DNA of 14,745 nt from JAZDCJ01 sp036311985 (GTDB lineage: Bacteria; Actinomycetota; Actinomycetes; Actinomycetales; Micrococcaceae): NCBI RefSeq assembly GCF_036311985.1, contig NZ_JAZDCJ010000076.1. One strand, given 5' to 3'. Positions 7,413-14,744 of the stretch are shown here, piece after piece. Every line of letters starts with the position of its first letter. The first letter of the stretch is position 1. The position numbers and the translations under genes were made by a program. The notes beneath the pieces were generated by a model. It saw nothing but the letters and a program-made list of their open reading frames with translations. It was not told the DNA's origin and made no database searches.

Positions 7413-8251
7413 CCACCAAAATCTCGCTCCGCCGCTCCCTGTCCCATTCTCTTCGGTGGCTGCTGGCTCTCGTTGCCATCACGATCTCGGTTTTCCCAGT
7501 GCTGTGGATGCTTCGCTTGTCGCTGTCTCCGGCTGACGAAGCAGTACTCGACGGTATCCAGCTCCTGCCGAGTTCTTTGGACTGGGGCAACTACGCACGA
7601 GCGTGGGAGAGTGCGGATCTCGGCCACGCAATGCTCAACGGAGCGCTGGTCACGGGCAGCATCCTGATCATCCAGATCATCACCGTGATCCCCGCGGGCT
7701 ATGCGTTCGCAAAGCTCCGATTCCGAGGTCGCGACGCAGCCTTCGCTGTCATCCTCGCGTGTCTTCTGGTGCCGACGCAGGCTACAGCGCTGCCGTTGTA
7801 CCTGGGCATCGGCTCCATCGGACTTGCGAATACCTTTGCGGCCTTGGTGCTCCCGTTCATGACCAGCGCGATCGGGATCTTTATGCTCCGTCAGCACATG
7901 ATCACGATTCCCGACTCGCTCCTTGAGGCCGCGAAGGCGGACGGCCTCGGCACCCTCCGCACGCTCGTGCACGTCGTCGTCCCGTCGTCGATGCCGACGA
8001 TCGCCGCGTTCGCAGTTTTGTCCGTCTTCACGCACTGGAACGACTATTTGTGGCCGCTACTAGTCGCCCGCGACCCTTCGCTGTACACACCGCCGCTGGC
8101 TCTTTCGATCTTCCAGCAGGCGGAGACCGGCACCGCGTACGGCGAGCTCGCTGCCGCAGCCATGCTCGTCACCCTCCCCATCGTGGTGCTGTTCATCGTC
8201 GCTCAACGCAAGTTCGTCACGGGCATCGCCGGTGGCGAACTGCCCGGGTGA
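7409..8251 (+). CDS. CUT1 ABC transporter permease (MalG/UgpE type)
   Basis: Second channel subunit, 280 aa, pairing with the MalF/UgpA-type permease just upstream. Six membrane segments can be seen, near residues 15-38, 76-100, 109-132, 139-162, 193-218 and 245-265. The EAA loop is at 173-194 (EAAKADGLGTLRTLVHVVVP), followed by the family-typical HWNDYLWPLL. ATG at 7409 overlaps the preceding stop (ATGA) behind GGAGATAAGG. A 66-bp spacer without obvious structure separates it from the binding protein gene. Confidence 0.93.
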   Translation: MTTKISLRRSLSHSLRWLLALVAITISVFPVLWMLRLSLSPADEAVLDGIQLLPSSLDWGNYARAWESADLGHAMLNGALVTGSILIIQIITVIPAGYAFAKLRFRGRDAAFAVILACLLVPTQATALPLYLGIGSIGLANTFAALVLPFMTSAIGIFMLRQHMITIPDSLLEAAKADGLGTLRTLVHVVVPSSMPTIAAFAVLSVFTHWNDYLWPLLVARDPSLYTPPLALSIFQQAETGTAYGELAAAAMLVTLPIVVLFIVAQRKFVTGIAGGELPG

Positions 8252-8317
8252 TGACAGTCAACCCGACTCCACAGTTTCACCTCCTCAATCCCACTTCCTA
8301 TCTACGAAGGCGAAATC

Positions 8318-9616
8318 ATGTCCCACTCACGCATCACACGAATGAGCGCATTGGGCGCCGGCCTCATCAGCTCCGTGCTCCTGCTCTCCGGGTGTTCCGC
8401 TCCCGCGGAAGAAGCTGCGCCTGCGACGCAGGCTGACATCGGGGAATGCTCACCGGACGGCGTCACCATCACCGCTCAGTACGCCAACCAGGGCCAAGCC
8501 GCGGCTGAGCTCGGCAAGAAGTCGATGGAGGAGACGTACCCCGGCCTCACAGTTGACCTCAAGGCCGCTCCCGAGGGAACGAGCTATGACGAGCTCACTC
8601 AGCAAATCGTCGCAGATATCGCTGCGGGATCCCGCCCGGACGTCATCATGCTAGGGCTCGATCAACTCCGATTCTGGGTCGAGAAATACAGCCCTCGCGA
8701 AATCGACCGGTCCTCGCTAAGAGACACCTACATCGACGACTACCTGGATGTCGGCACGCTCAACGGGAAAACTTACGTCGCACCCTTCCAGATCTCTGTT
8801 CCTGTGCTTTATACGAACACGACGCTCACGGAATCTGCGGGCGTCTCCGAGCTCCCGACCACGCATTCTGAGGTGCTCGACGGCGCTCGGCAGGTCCAAG
8901 AGAAGACAGATGTGACGACGCCGATCCAGATTCCTCGCGACAACATTGCCTGGTGGTTCGTGCAGGCTTTCGTCGGCAGCGGCGGGGCCGAGTACGCAAA
9001 CGAGGATGGCACCGCTGGCTTTGACAACGAGGAGGGTTACGAGGCGCTGAAGATCTACGAAACCATCGGTGCAGAGAAGCTTCAAGACCCTGTGAGCTGG
9101 CAGGACTCGATCTCAGTCTTCTCCCGTGGAGAAGCTGCCTACTTCTTCGGCACACCCGCCGTGGGGGCCACCGTGGACGCCGCCGTCGGCGACTCCTTCG
9201 AGTGGACCATTTCCGACATGCCGATCCCCGATGGCGGAAGTGCTGTGCTCCCCGCTGGGGGTAACGGGTGGATGACCCTGTCCGACGATGAGTGCCGCTC
9301 GGCATACGCCGGAGAGCTCATCGGCGCGATGTTGGACCCCACGGTCATCGTGGAGAGCTCGAAAGCAAACAGCTATATCCCTGTGGATGTCGCCGCGAAG
9401 ACCGAGCTGCTGGAGCTGGCGGAAGCACAGGGACCGCTCGGATACGCATGGCGCTATGAGGGAGTTCCTGTTGCCGGAGGCGGTTGGCCCGGAGAGAGCC
9501 TCGCGCGCACGAATCAATACTTGCAGGACATGGTGCAGGGGATGATCGACCAGGCTCAGCCTTCCAAAGAGATCGTTCCCGAAACCGTCAGCCGCATCGA
9601 CGCACTGTCGAACTAG
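8318..9616 (+). CDS. ABC transporter substrate-binding lipoprotein (family 1)
   Basis: Extracytoplasmic solute-binding protein of 432 aa that captures the ligand and delivers it to the two permeases. A lipoprotein signal peptide covers residues 1-25, with arginines at 5 and 8, a hydrophobic core and the lipobox LLSGC. Cys26 would be lipid-anchored to the outer face of the membrane. The mature part follows the SBP_bac_1 pattern, with RPDVIMLGLDQL, YVAPFQISVPVLYTN and FSRGEAAYFFGTP. Aromatic residues (WWFVQAF, WRYEG, GGGWPG) could line a sugar or sugar-phosphate pocket. UgpB- and MalE-like proteins share this fold, so the ligand is open. ATG at 8318 is preceded by GAAGGCG. The ATPase gene follows after 19 bp. 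Confidence 0.93.
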   Translation: MSHSRITRMSALGAGLISSVLLLSGCSAPAEEAAPATQADIGECSPDGVTITAQYANQGQAAAELGKKSMEETYPGLTVDLKAAPEGTSYDELTQQIVADIAAGSRPDVIMLGLDQLRFWVEKYSPREIDRSSLRDTYIDDYLDVGTLNGKTYVAPFQISVPVLYTNTTLTESAGVSELPTTHSEVLDGARQVQEKTDVTTPIQIPRDNIAWWFVQAFVGSGGAEYANEDGTAGFDNEEGYEALKIYETIGAEKLQDPVSWQDSISVFSRGEAAYFFGTPAVGATVDAAVGDSFEWTISDMPIPDGGSAVLPAGGNGWMTLSDDECRSAYAGELIGAMLDPTVIVESSKANSYIPVDVAAKTELLELAEAQGPLGYAWRYEGVPVAGGGWPGESLARTNQYLQDMVQGMIDQAQPSKEIVPETVSRIDALSN

Positions 9617-9635
9617 CCAGGGAAGAAGCTCCGTC

Positions 9636-10709
9636 ATGTCTGCTGAAGTATCCCTCCGGCATCTGTCTAAGCGTTTCGGCGACGTCACCGCCATCGGCGA
9701 TATCCATCTGGACGTCGCCGCGGGCGAATCGCTTGTCGTCCTCGGCCCTTCCGGCTCGGGGAAGTCGACCCTCTTGAGGATCGTTGCGGGGCTCGATTCG
9801 CTGGACACCGGAGAAGTCGTCATCGGGGGCACACCGCAGCAAGACTTGCCTCCCCACAGAAGAGACGTCGCGATCGTCTTCCAACACTTCGCGCTTTATC
9901 CCCATCTCAGTGCGCTTGAGAACATCACGCTCGGCCTGCGACACGGCCTGCGCCTCACCCGCGAAGAGGCACGGGCGCGGGCAATCGACCTGGCGCGGCG
10001 CATGGGTATTGGAGAGCTGCTGTCCCGGAAGCCGCGACAGATGTCCGGCGGACAGCGTCAGCGTGTTGCACTCGCGCGGGCGCTCGCGCGCAACGCGCGC
10101 GTCGTTCTGCTCGACGAGCCGCTCTCGGGACTTGACGCCCAGCTCCACGTCGCGCTGCGCCAGGAAATCGCCGATCTGATGCGCGCGACCGGTGCGACGT
10201 CCATCCACGTCACCCATGATCAGAGCGACGCGATGGCGCTGGCCGATCGCATTGCTGTCATCCGCGCGGGTCGAATCGAGCAGATAGGTACTCCGGAAGA
10301 GATCTACCACGATCCCGCGACGTCATTCGTCGCTGGTTTCATCGGGTCGCCACCCATGAACCTCTTCGACGGAGAGCGCAGGGACGGGGGGTATCGCACC
10401 GTCTTCGGTGTGATCGCCTCACCGCCCGCCTCCCGCAGCGTCCTGGTCGGAGTGCGGCCGGAGCGTCTTCGCCTCCGAGAGGCCGCAGATTACCGAGCGA
10501 CCGGCCTCGTCCATACAGTGATCTTCGAGGGGGAGACGCAGGTCCTTGAAATCACGGTGGATGGCGTCCCCGCCGCGGTTCGCACGGATCGCGGCGTCTC
10601 GGTTCATCGCGGCGAGTCCGTATCGATTGGCTTCAACGCATCGGACATTCTGCTGTTCGACGCCGAGACGGGTGCCCGATTGCCACGCGACGGTGCTCAT
10701 GCCGAGTAG
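9636..10709 (+). CDS. ABC transporter ATP-binding protein (MalK/UgpC type)
   Basis: Nucleotide-binding subunit of 357 aa that powers the importer; it works as a cytoplasmic dimer on the EAA loops. All motifs are present: Walker A GPSGSGKST (37-45), Q-loop VFQHFALYPH (Gln83), signature MSGGQ (136-140, with Met in place of the usual Leu), Walker B VVLLDE (156-161), D-loop SGLD and switch His194 (HVTHDQ). The C-terminal part (about 240-345, starting MNLFDG, with VGVRPERLRL) is the TOBE/regulatory region typical of MalK and UgpC. Many actinobacterial sugar operons lack their own ATPase and share MsiK; this one encodes it, so the importer is self-contained. GGGAAGAAG precedes the ATG. The 3' end overlaps the HAD gene by 11 bp. 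Confidence 0.94.
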   Translation: MSAEVSLRHLSKRFGDVTAIGDIHLDVAAGESLVVLGPSGSGKSTLLRIVAGLDSLDTGEVVIGGTPQQDLPPHRRDVAIVFQHFALYPHLSALENITLGLRHGLRLTREEARARAIDLARRMGIGELLSRKPRQMSGGQRQRVALARALARNARVVLLDEPLSGLDAQLHVALRQEIADLMRATGATSIHVTHDQSDAMALADRIAVIRAGRIEQIGTPEEIYHDPATSFVAGFIGSPPMNLFDGERRDGGYRTVFGVIASPPASRSVLVGVRPERLRLREAADYRATGLVHTVIFEGETQVLEITVDGVPAAVRTDRGVSVHRGESVSIGFNASDILLFDAETGARLPRDGAHAE

Positions 10710-11358
10710 GGGCGGCGCCGTCCTGTGGGATCTCGATGGCACGCTCATCGACAGCGAGGCGAGCTGGGCGCACGCGTGCGCCCAGCTCTCGCGCGAGCTT
10801 GGAGCGCATCCCTGGGATCCTGAACCGGCAGAGATCTCGGGCATCTCCATTCCTGGTCTTGCGGATCTCCTCCGTGAGCGTGGAGCTCGTAGTGAACGCC
10901 GTGTGGTCGTGAAACTGCTGGCGGAACGAATGGAGGATCTCAATCGTCGCGACGGAGTCTTGTGGCGCCCGGGGGCGCTCGACCTGCTGGAGACCCTGCA
11001 GCGTGCGGGCGTTTGCCAAGGACTCGTCACGATGTCCCCCTCGCGCACCGCAGCCACCGTCCTCGAACAGCTACCTCACCCATACTTCGCCGACGTAACG
11101 ACGGCAGATATGGTCACCCGTCCAAAACCCGACCCAGAGGCCTACCGGACAGCTCTCCGCAACTTACGCGTCTCTGGCTCGCAATCCGTGGCAATAGAAG
11201 ACTCCACCGTTGGGGTGCAGAGCGCGCGAGGCGCGGGTCTCCGCGTGATCGCCGTACGGGGCTCCCAACCCGTCGAGGCACAGGATGGCATCCAGGTATG
11301 GGAGTCGTTCCGTCATCGCGGGATCGATGACGTGATCGCGGCGGGCTTGCGACTCTGA
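10699..11358 (+). CDS. HAD-superfamily phosphatase (subfamily IA-like)
   Basis: Haloacid dehalogenase-fold hydrolase of 219 aa, probably a cytoplasmic phosphatase for a small phosphoester. Motif I is WDLDGTLID (nucleophile Asp11, acid/base Asp13), motif II is the TMSPS stretch (Thr111/Ser113), motif III is RPKPDP (Lys143) and motif IV is IEDSTVG (Glu167, Asp168). A helical cap lies between motifs I and II (about 18-90), as in beta-phosphoglucomutase-like and glycerol-phosphatase-like members. Those two activities are possible but not provable here. ATG at 10699 overlaps the ATPase gene by 11 bp; a GTG two codons upstream is also possible. The frame is open further upstream, but that part lies inside the ATPase gene and shows no family similarity. 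It is the last gene of the operon, which fits dephosphorylation after uptake and phosphodiester cleavage. Confidence 0.88.
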   Translation: MPSRGGAVLWDLDGTLIDSEASWAHACAQLSRELGAHPWDPEPAEISGISIPGLADLLRERGARSERRVVVKLLAERMEDLNRRDGVLWRPGALDLLETLQRAGVCQGLVTMSPSRTAATVLEQLPHPYFADVTTADMVTRPKPDPEAYRTALRNLRVSGSQSVAIEDSTVGVQSARGAGLRVIAVRGSQPVEAQDGIQVWESFRHRGIDDVIAAGLRL

Positions 11359-11415
11359 GGCGTCTCTGGATCGAAAGCAGTGCCAGTACCCCTGCGCGTT
11401 GCACTGGAAACAAGC

Positions 11416-11429
11416 TCGCGAAACCCATG
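11416..11429. repeat. 14-bp direct repeat, copy 1
   Basis: TCGCGAAACCCATG, identical to 11899-11912, whose start is 483 bp further on. Its meaning is unknown. It could mark a small insertion, a recombination site or a duplicated operator. Confidence 0.6.
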
Positions 11430-11518
11430 AATCTAGAGATATCTCACCGGCCGCACTGACTCGACTAGTCCCCGGGGAGCGTCCTCTCGTCTTGCCCGCC
11501 CGCCAGCTGACGGTAGCT

Positions 11519-11839
11519 TCACGTACCCCGGTTCGTCTGGAGCGGGGTGGCGGAGGCGCTCGAACAGGGCATACCGTCCATCCACCAGACGCGATCTACG
11601 TCGCTATCGTCGGACCACTTGCGCATCCTCAGCGCGACGAAAGCTACATAGCTGATGTACAGCGGAAGGCAGATGAAGCTAACCAGGATGATCCATCCGT
11701 CCGGTATGCCCCAGCACTAAACGCTCCACTTCACCAGAAATATGAAGACTGGGAGTGGTGCCAAGAGTGCCGCAACGGCCAGCGCGGACCCCTTTGACAC
11801 CAACCGCGCTTGCCTAGACGCCTCAGGTGTCGTCTCCAT
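11519..11839 (-). pseudogene. Possible small two-helix membrane protein, broken by TAG
   Basis: From ATG 11839 the minus strand encodes METTPEASRQARLVSKG and a hydrophobic helix (ALAVAALLAPLPVFIFLV), then meets TAG at 11717-11719. The same frame continues another 65 codons to TGA at 11519-11521. That part has a second strong hydrophobic helix (GWIILVSFICLPLYISYVAF) followed by a charged segment. Two membrane helices in one frame on either side of a single stop suggest a small membrane protein with a nonsense mutation. No Shine-Dalgarno sequence is obvious and I do not recognise the family, so chance remains possible. An in-frame upstream ATG at 11911 starts inside the 14-bp repeat. Confidence 0.3.
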
Positions 11840-11898
11840 GCGGCGGCGGTAACACACCCCATGCGCGTAGGGGCAGTGGAACCGACCATCTAACCGGT

Positions 11899-11912
11899 TC
11901 GCGAAACCCATG
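11899..11912. repeat. 14-bp direct repeat, copy 2, with palindrome
   Basis: Identical to 11416-11429. This copy runs into a perfect 12-bp palindrome AACCCATGGGTT (11905-11916) and is preceded by another, AACCGGTT (11892-11899). Local dyad symmetry is therefore high. Confidence 0.6.
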
Positions 11913-11997
11913 GGTTATGCGACAGGGAGGTTACGAGACACATGCGCCCGGTCGGGGACTCACCGAGGACGGCGAGCAGATTCGAGGCGCGGCCGGT

Positions 11998-12619
11998 TCA
12001 GTACAGCATCCCCATCACCGCTCGTACCTCGTCGAGAGTGCTCTGTGCGATCGATTGGGCACGGGCGTTGCCCTCGCGGAGCGCCGTTGCAGCGTCGGCG
12101 TACGTGAGGGCAGCGCGGCGTGCTCGGTGTTCCCGCAAGAACTCGTTCACCGCCTCGATCGTGAACTCCTTCAACGCGCCCGCACCAGCACTTCCGATCT
12201 CGGCGGCGATGTCCTCCGGAGTTCGGCTGAGCACGATCGCCGCTGTTGAGAGAAGGCCAGCAACCTCGGGCCGGTTCTCGGGATCGTAGGCAATGGTGCG
12301 TTCAGAATCGGTGCGGGCACGTTTGATTACTGTTGCTGTTTCGTCCGCCGTCATACCTAGTGCGATCGCATTGCCGTAGCTTTTGGACATCTTGCGGCCG
12401 TCGAGTCCCGGCAGCTCGGGCACATCGGTGATGAGCGCGACTGGCTCTGGGAAGACCTCGCCATATCGTTCGTTGAATCGGCGCGCGATCGTTCGCGTGA
12501 CCTCGACATGCGGAAGGTTGTCTTTCCCTACTGGCACGAGGTTGCCCTTGCAGAAAAGGATGTCCGCAGCCTGGTGGACCGGGTAGGTGAGAAGTAGCCC
12601 ACTCAGCGCGCGGCCTGAG
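11998..12619 (-). pseudogene. trpS: Tryptophanyl-tRNA synthetase, C-terminal part, interrupted by IS
   Basis: About 206 native codons of a class I tryptophanyl-tRNA synthetase, which charges tRNA-Trp in the cytoplasm. Clear landmarks are LLLTYPVHQAADILF, VPVGKDNLPHVEVTRTIA, the ATP-binding GLDGRKMSKSYGN (KMSKS codons at 12379-12393) and the C-terminal anticodon-binding helices. Full-length enzymes have roughly 330-350 residues, so about 125-140 N-terminal residues with the HIGH motif are missing. The IS21-type element starts at 12620, exactly where similarity stops; the open frame beyond it encodes only IS sequence. The PVHQAAD...GKDNLPH wording recalls the second bacterial TrpRS type, some members of which resist indolmycin, but that is from memory. 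The 5' part may continue beyond the window. Confidence 0.88.
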
Positions 12620-12673
12620 TGTTGACGCCGACCGAAAATAGGGCCAAGAACGCCAACTGAAAATGAGGCCACC
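12620..12673 (+). repeat. Left terminal repeat region of the IS21-type element
   Basis: Inverted match to 14691-14744. It contains GAAAATAGGGCCA at 12634-12646 and a slightly changed copy, GAAAATGAGGCCA, at 12659-12671; these are likely transposase-binding sites. Confidence 0.85.
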
Positions 12674-12688
12674 TGACCATCATGGAAG

Positions 12689-13924
12689 GTGATCACATTG
12701 GACGTTTGGGCGCAGATTCGCCACCGGTACGCGACGGAGAAGATCTCTAAGAGAGAGCTGGCCACGCAGCTCGGGGTTTCGCGGGGAACGGTTGACCGGG
12801 CGCTGGAATCAGACCGGCCGCCTAAGTACGAGCGGGCGTCGGCAGGTTCGAGCTTCGACTCCTACGCCGGCCGGGTCCGGACCCTGCTGGCCAGGACTCC
12901 GACGATGCCGGCCACCGTGCTGGCCGAACGCGTGGGATGGACGGGATCGGCGTCCCTGTTCCGCGACAAGGTCCGCCAGATCCGGCCCGAGTATCTGCCG
13001 GCGGACCCGGTGGACCGGCTGGTCCACGAACCGGGCAAGGCGGTCCAATGCGACCTCTGGTTCCCGCACGAGCCGCTACCGCTCGGGCACGGCCAACAGG
13101 GCAAGCCGCCGGTGCTGGTCATGACCAGCACCTTCTCCGGCTTCATCCAGGCCCGGATGATCCCCACCCGCACCACGCCGGACCTGTTGGGCGGGATGTG
13201 GTCGCTGATCCAGGACGCGGCCGCGGTCCCCGAGCGGCTGGTCTGGGACAACGAGAGCGGCATCGGCCAGGGCCGGCTGACGGATCCGGCCGCGTCTTTC
13301 GCCGGGGTGCTGGGCTGCACGATCCGCCAACTGCCGCCGAACGACCCGGAGTCCAAGGGCATGGTGGAGCGGATGAACCGGTTCTTCCGCCAAGGCTTCA
13401 TGCCCGGCCGGACCTTCGCCTGCCCGGGCGACTTCAACGAGCAGCTGGCCGACTGGTTGCCGCGGGCCAATGCCCGCTACTCGCGCTCCCGCCACGGACG
13501 GCCCGCCGAGCTCGTGTTGCGCGACCGCGAGGCGATGCGCCCGCTGGCACCGCTGGCGCCCGAGACTGGGTTGCGCAAGAGCATCCGGCTGCCGCGGGAC
13601 TACTACGTGCGGGTGTTCTCCAACGACTACTCCGTCGACCCGTCGGCGATCGGGCGGATCGTGGACGTGGCCGCGGACCTCGAGCAGGTGACCGTCACTG
13701 CCGGCGGGACGTTGCTGGCCAAGCACGAACGACGTTGGGCGCGCCACCAGATCCTTACCGATCCGGCCCACGTCGACAGGGCCGCCGCCCTGCGCCGCGC
13801 CCACCGCACCATCAGGACCGGCCGCCACGCCGAGGTCCAGGAACGCGATCTGGGCATCTACGACCGGCTCTTCGGCCTCGCCGTCCCGGACGATGCGCGT
13901 GAACTGGCGGAGGCCGGCCGGTGA
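12689..13924 (+). CDS. istA: IS21-family transposase IstA
   Basis: DDE transposase of 411 aa that cuts and joins the element ends with the help of IstB. The N-terminal helix-turn-helix (about 8-42) reads SKRELATQLGVSRGTVDRAL. The integrase core shows VQCDLWFP (Asp122), LVWDNESG (Asp187) and KGMVERMNRFF (Glu227), with 39 residues between the last two. A C-terminal beta-rich domain follows (about 300-350, including YYVRVFSNDYSVDP). From GTG 12689 the first residues MITLDVWAQIRHRY align with the usual IstA start MLTxEDW. A TTG at 12698 sits behind a well-spaced GGAAGG and is a possible alternative. The stop overlaps the istB start (GTGA). Confidence 0.93.
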   Translation: MITLDVWAQIRHRYATEKISKRELATQLGVSRGTVDRALESDRPPKYERASAGSSFDSYAGRVRTLLARTPTMPATVLAERVGWTGSASLFRDKVRQIRPEYLPADPVDRLVHEPGKAVQCDLWFPHEPLPLGHGQQGKPPVLVMTSTFSGFIQARMIPTRTTPDLLGGMWSLIQDAAAVPERLVWDNESGIGQGRLTDPAASFAGVLGCTIRQLPPNDPESKGMVERMNRFFRQGFMPGRTFACPGDFNEQLADWLPRANARYSRSRHGRPAELVLRDREAMRPLAPLAPETGLRKSIRLPRDYYVRVFSNDYSVDPSAIGRIVDVAADLEQVTVTAGGTLLAKHERRWARHQILTDPAHVDRAAALRRAHRTIRTGRHAEVQERDLGIYDRLFGLAVPDDARELAEAGR

Positions 13925-14679
13925 GCGAGCCGGCGAAGAGCATCGAGTACTACGCCCGGGCATTACGCGCCCCGCGCATCACCGACGGCTACCGTGCCCT
14001 GGGCGACCGCGCCCGGGAAGCGGGCTGGTCCCACGAGGAGTACCTAGCCGCCGTGCTCAGCCGCGAGGTCGCCGAGCGCGAAGCCTCCGGGGCGGCCCTG
14101 CGGATCCGTGCCGCCCGCTTCCCCGGCGCCAAGACCATCGAGGAGTTCAACTTCGACCACCAGCCGGCCGCCGACCGCAACCTGGTGGCCCACCTCGGCA
14201 CCGGGGTCTTCCTCGAGGAAGCCAAGAACGTGGTCCTGCTCGGTCCTCCCGGCACCGGCAAAACGCATTTGGCCGTGGGCATCGGGATCAAGGCCGCCCG
14301 CGCCGGGCACCGGGTCCTGTTCGACACCGCCACCGGCTGGGTCGCTCGCCTCGCCGAGGCGCACGAACGCGGACGCCTGCCCCAGGAACTGACAAAGCTG
14401 CGCCGCTACAAGCTGCTGATCGTCGACGAGGTCGGATACATCCCGTTCGACCAGGACTCGGCGAACCTGTTCTTCCAACTGGTCTCGTCCAGGTATGAGC
14501 ACGCCTCGCTGGTCCTCACCTCGAACCTGGCGTTCAGCCGTTGGGGCGAGGTCTTCGGCGACGCTACGGTCGCCTCAGCCATGATCGACCGCATCGTCCA
14601 CCACGCGGAGGTTCTCAACCTCACCGGCAGCAGCTACCGGCTCCGCAACAGAACCACCACAAGACCTCAGGCACAATAG
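13921..14679 (+). CDS. istB: IS21-family helper ATPase IstB
   Basis: DnaC-like AAA+ ATPase of 252 aa that loads onto target DNA and directs IstA. Walker A is GPPGTGKTH (108-116), Walker B is KLLIVDEVGY (around 165-172), sensor I is LVLTSN (197-202), and the IDRIVHHAEVLNLTGSSYR tail (around 222-240) is typical of IstB. The length is normal. GTG at 13921 overlaps the istA stop by 4 bp, so translation is probably coupled. Confidence 0.95.
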   Translation: MSEPAKSIEYYARALRAPRITDGYRALGDRAREAGWSHEEYLAAVLSREVAEREASGAALRIRAARFPGAKTIEEFNFDHQPAADRNLVAHLGTGVFLEEAKNVVLLGPPGTGKTHLAVGIGIKAARAGHRVLFDTATGWVARLAEAHERGRLPQELTKLRRYKLLIVDEVGYIPFDQDSANLFFQLVSSRYEHASLVLTSNLAFSRWGEVFGDATVASAMIDRIVHHAEVLNLTGSSYRLRNRTTTRPQAQ

Positions 14680-14690
14680 AACCGCAACCC

Positions 14691-14744
14691 GGTGGCCCTA
14701 TTTTCAGTTGGCAGAAATGGCCCTATTTTCGGTCGGCGTTAACA
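14691..14744 (-). repeat. Right terminal repeat region of the IS21-type element
   Basis: Inverted match to 12620-12673. Two perfect copies of the binding-site-like TGGCCCTATTTTC lie at 14693-14705 and 14718-14730. Confidence 0.85.

Larger units (their letters stand above)
11359..11997. other. Gene-poor spacer between the operon and trpS remnant
   Basis: About 640 bp without a convincing intact gene. It contains a 14-bp direct repeat (11416-11429 and 11899-11912), a 12-bp palindrome (11905-11916) and a possible broken membrane-protein gene on the minus strand. A CAGTGC/GCACTG pair (11378-11383 and 11401-11406) follows the operon end, but it has a 17-nt loop and no T-tract, so it is not a convincing terminator. 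An open frame on the plus strand at 11399-11797 resembles no protein family and is treated as chance. Confidence 0.6.
12620..14744 (+). mobile_element. IS21-family insertion sequence, complete
   Basis: About 2.1 kb with overlapping istA and istB genes between long inverted ends. The left end begins TGTTGACGCCGACCGAAAAT and the right end, read inward, begins TGTTAACGCCGACCGAAAAT. The similarity continues for about 50 bp with a few differences. Each end holds two copies of GAAAATAGGGCCA, the multiple terminal-repeat pattern known for IS21 elements. The element splits the trpS gene. The left flank is ...CCTGAG and the only right-flank base is C, so a target duplication is possible but unproven. 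Both genes are intact, so it is probably active. Confidence 0.93.

Noticed and set aside
10546..10698. N-terminal extension of the HAD phosphatase
   Set aside because: The frame is open upstream, but it lies inside the ATPase gene, has unrelated composition, and the HAD fold begins right after the ATG at 10699.
11378..11407. CAGTGC/GCACTG inverted repeat as a rho-independent terminator for the operon
   Set aside because: The stem is short, the loop is 17 nt and no T-run follows.
11399..11797. 132-codon plus-strand frame in the spacer after the operon
   Set aside because: No family similarity, no ribosome binding site, no membrane or signal features, and codon use unlike the neighbouring genes.
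12620..12765. Extra N-terminal segment of the tryptophanyl-tRNA synthetase frame
   Set aside because: These codons are the left end of the IS21-type element and part of istA read backwards; they are not synthetase sequence.
12937..13963. Long open frames on both strands inside istA (about 321 and 295 codons)
   Set aside because: They overlap a well-supported transposase in other frames, show proline/arginine/glycine-rich composition typical of GC-rich shadow frames, and carry no recognisable domain.
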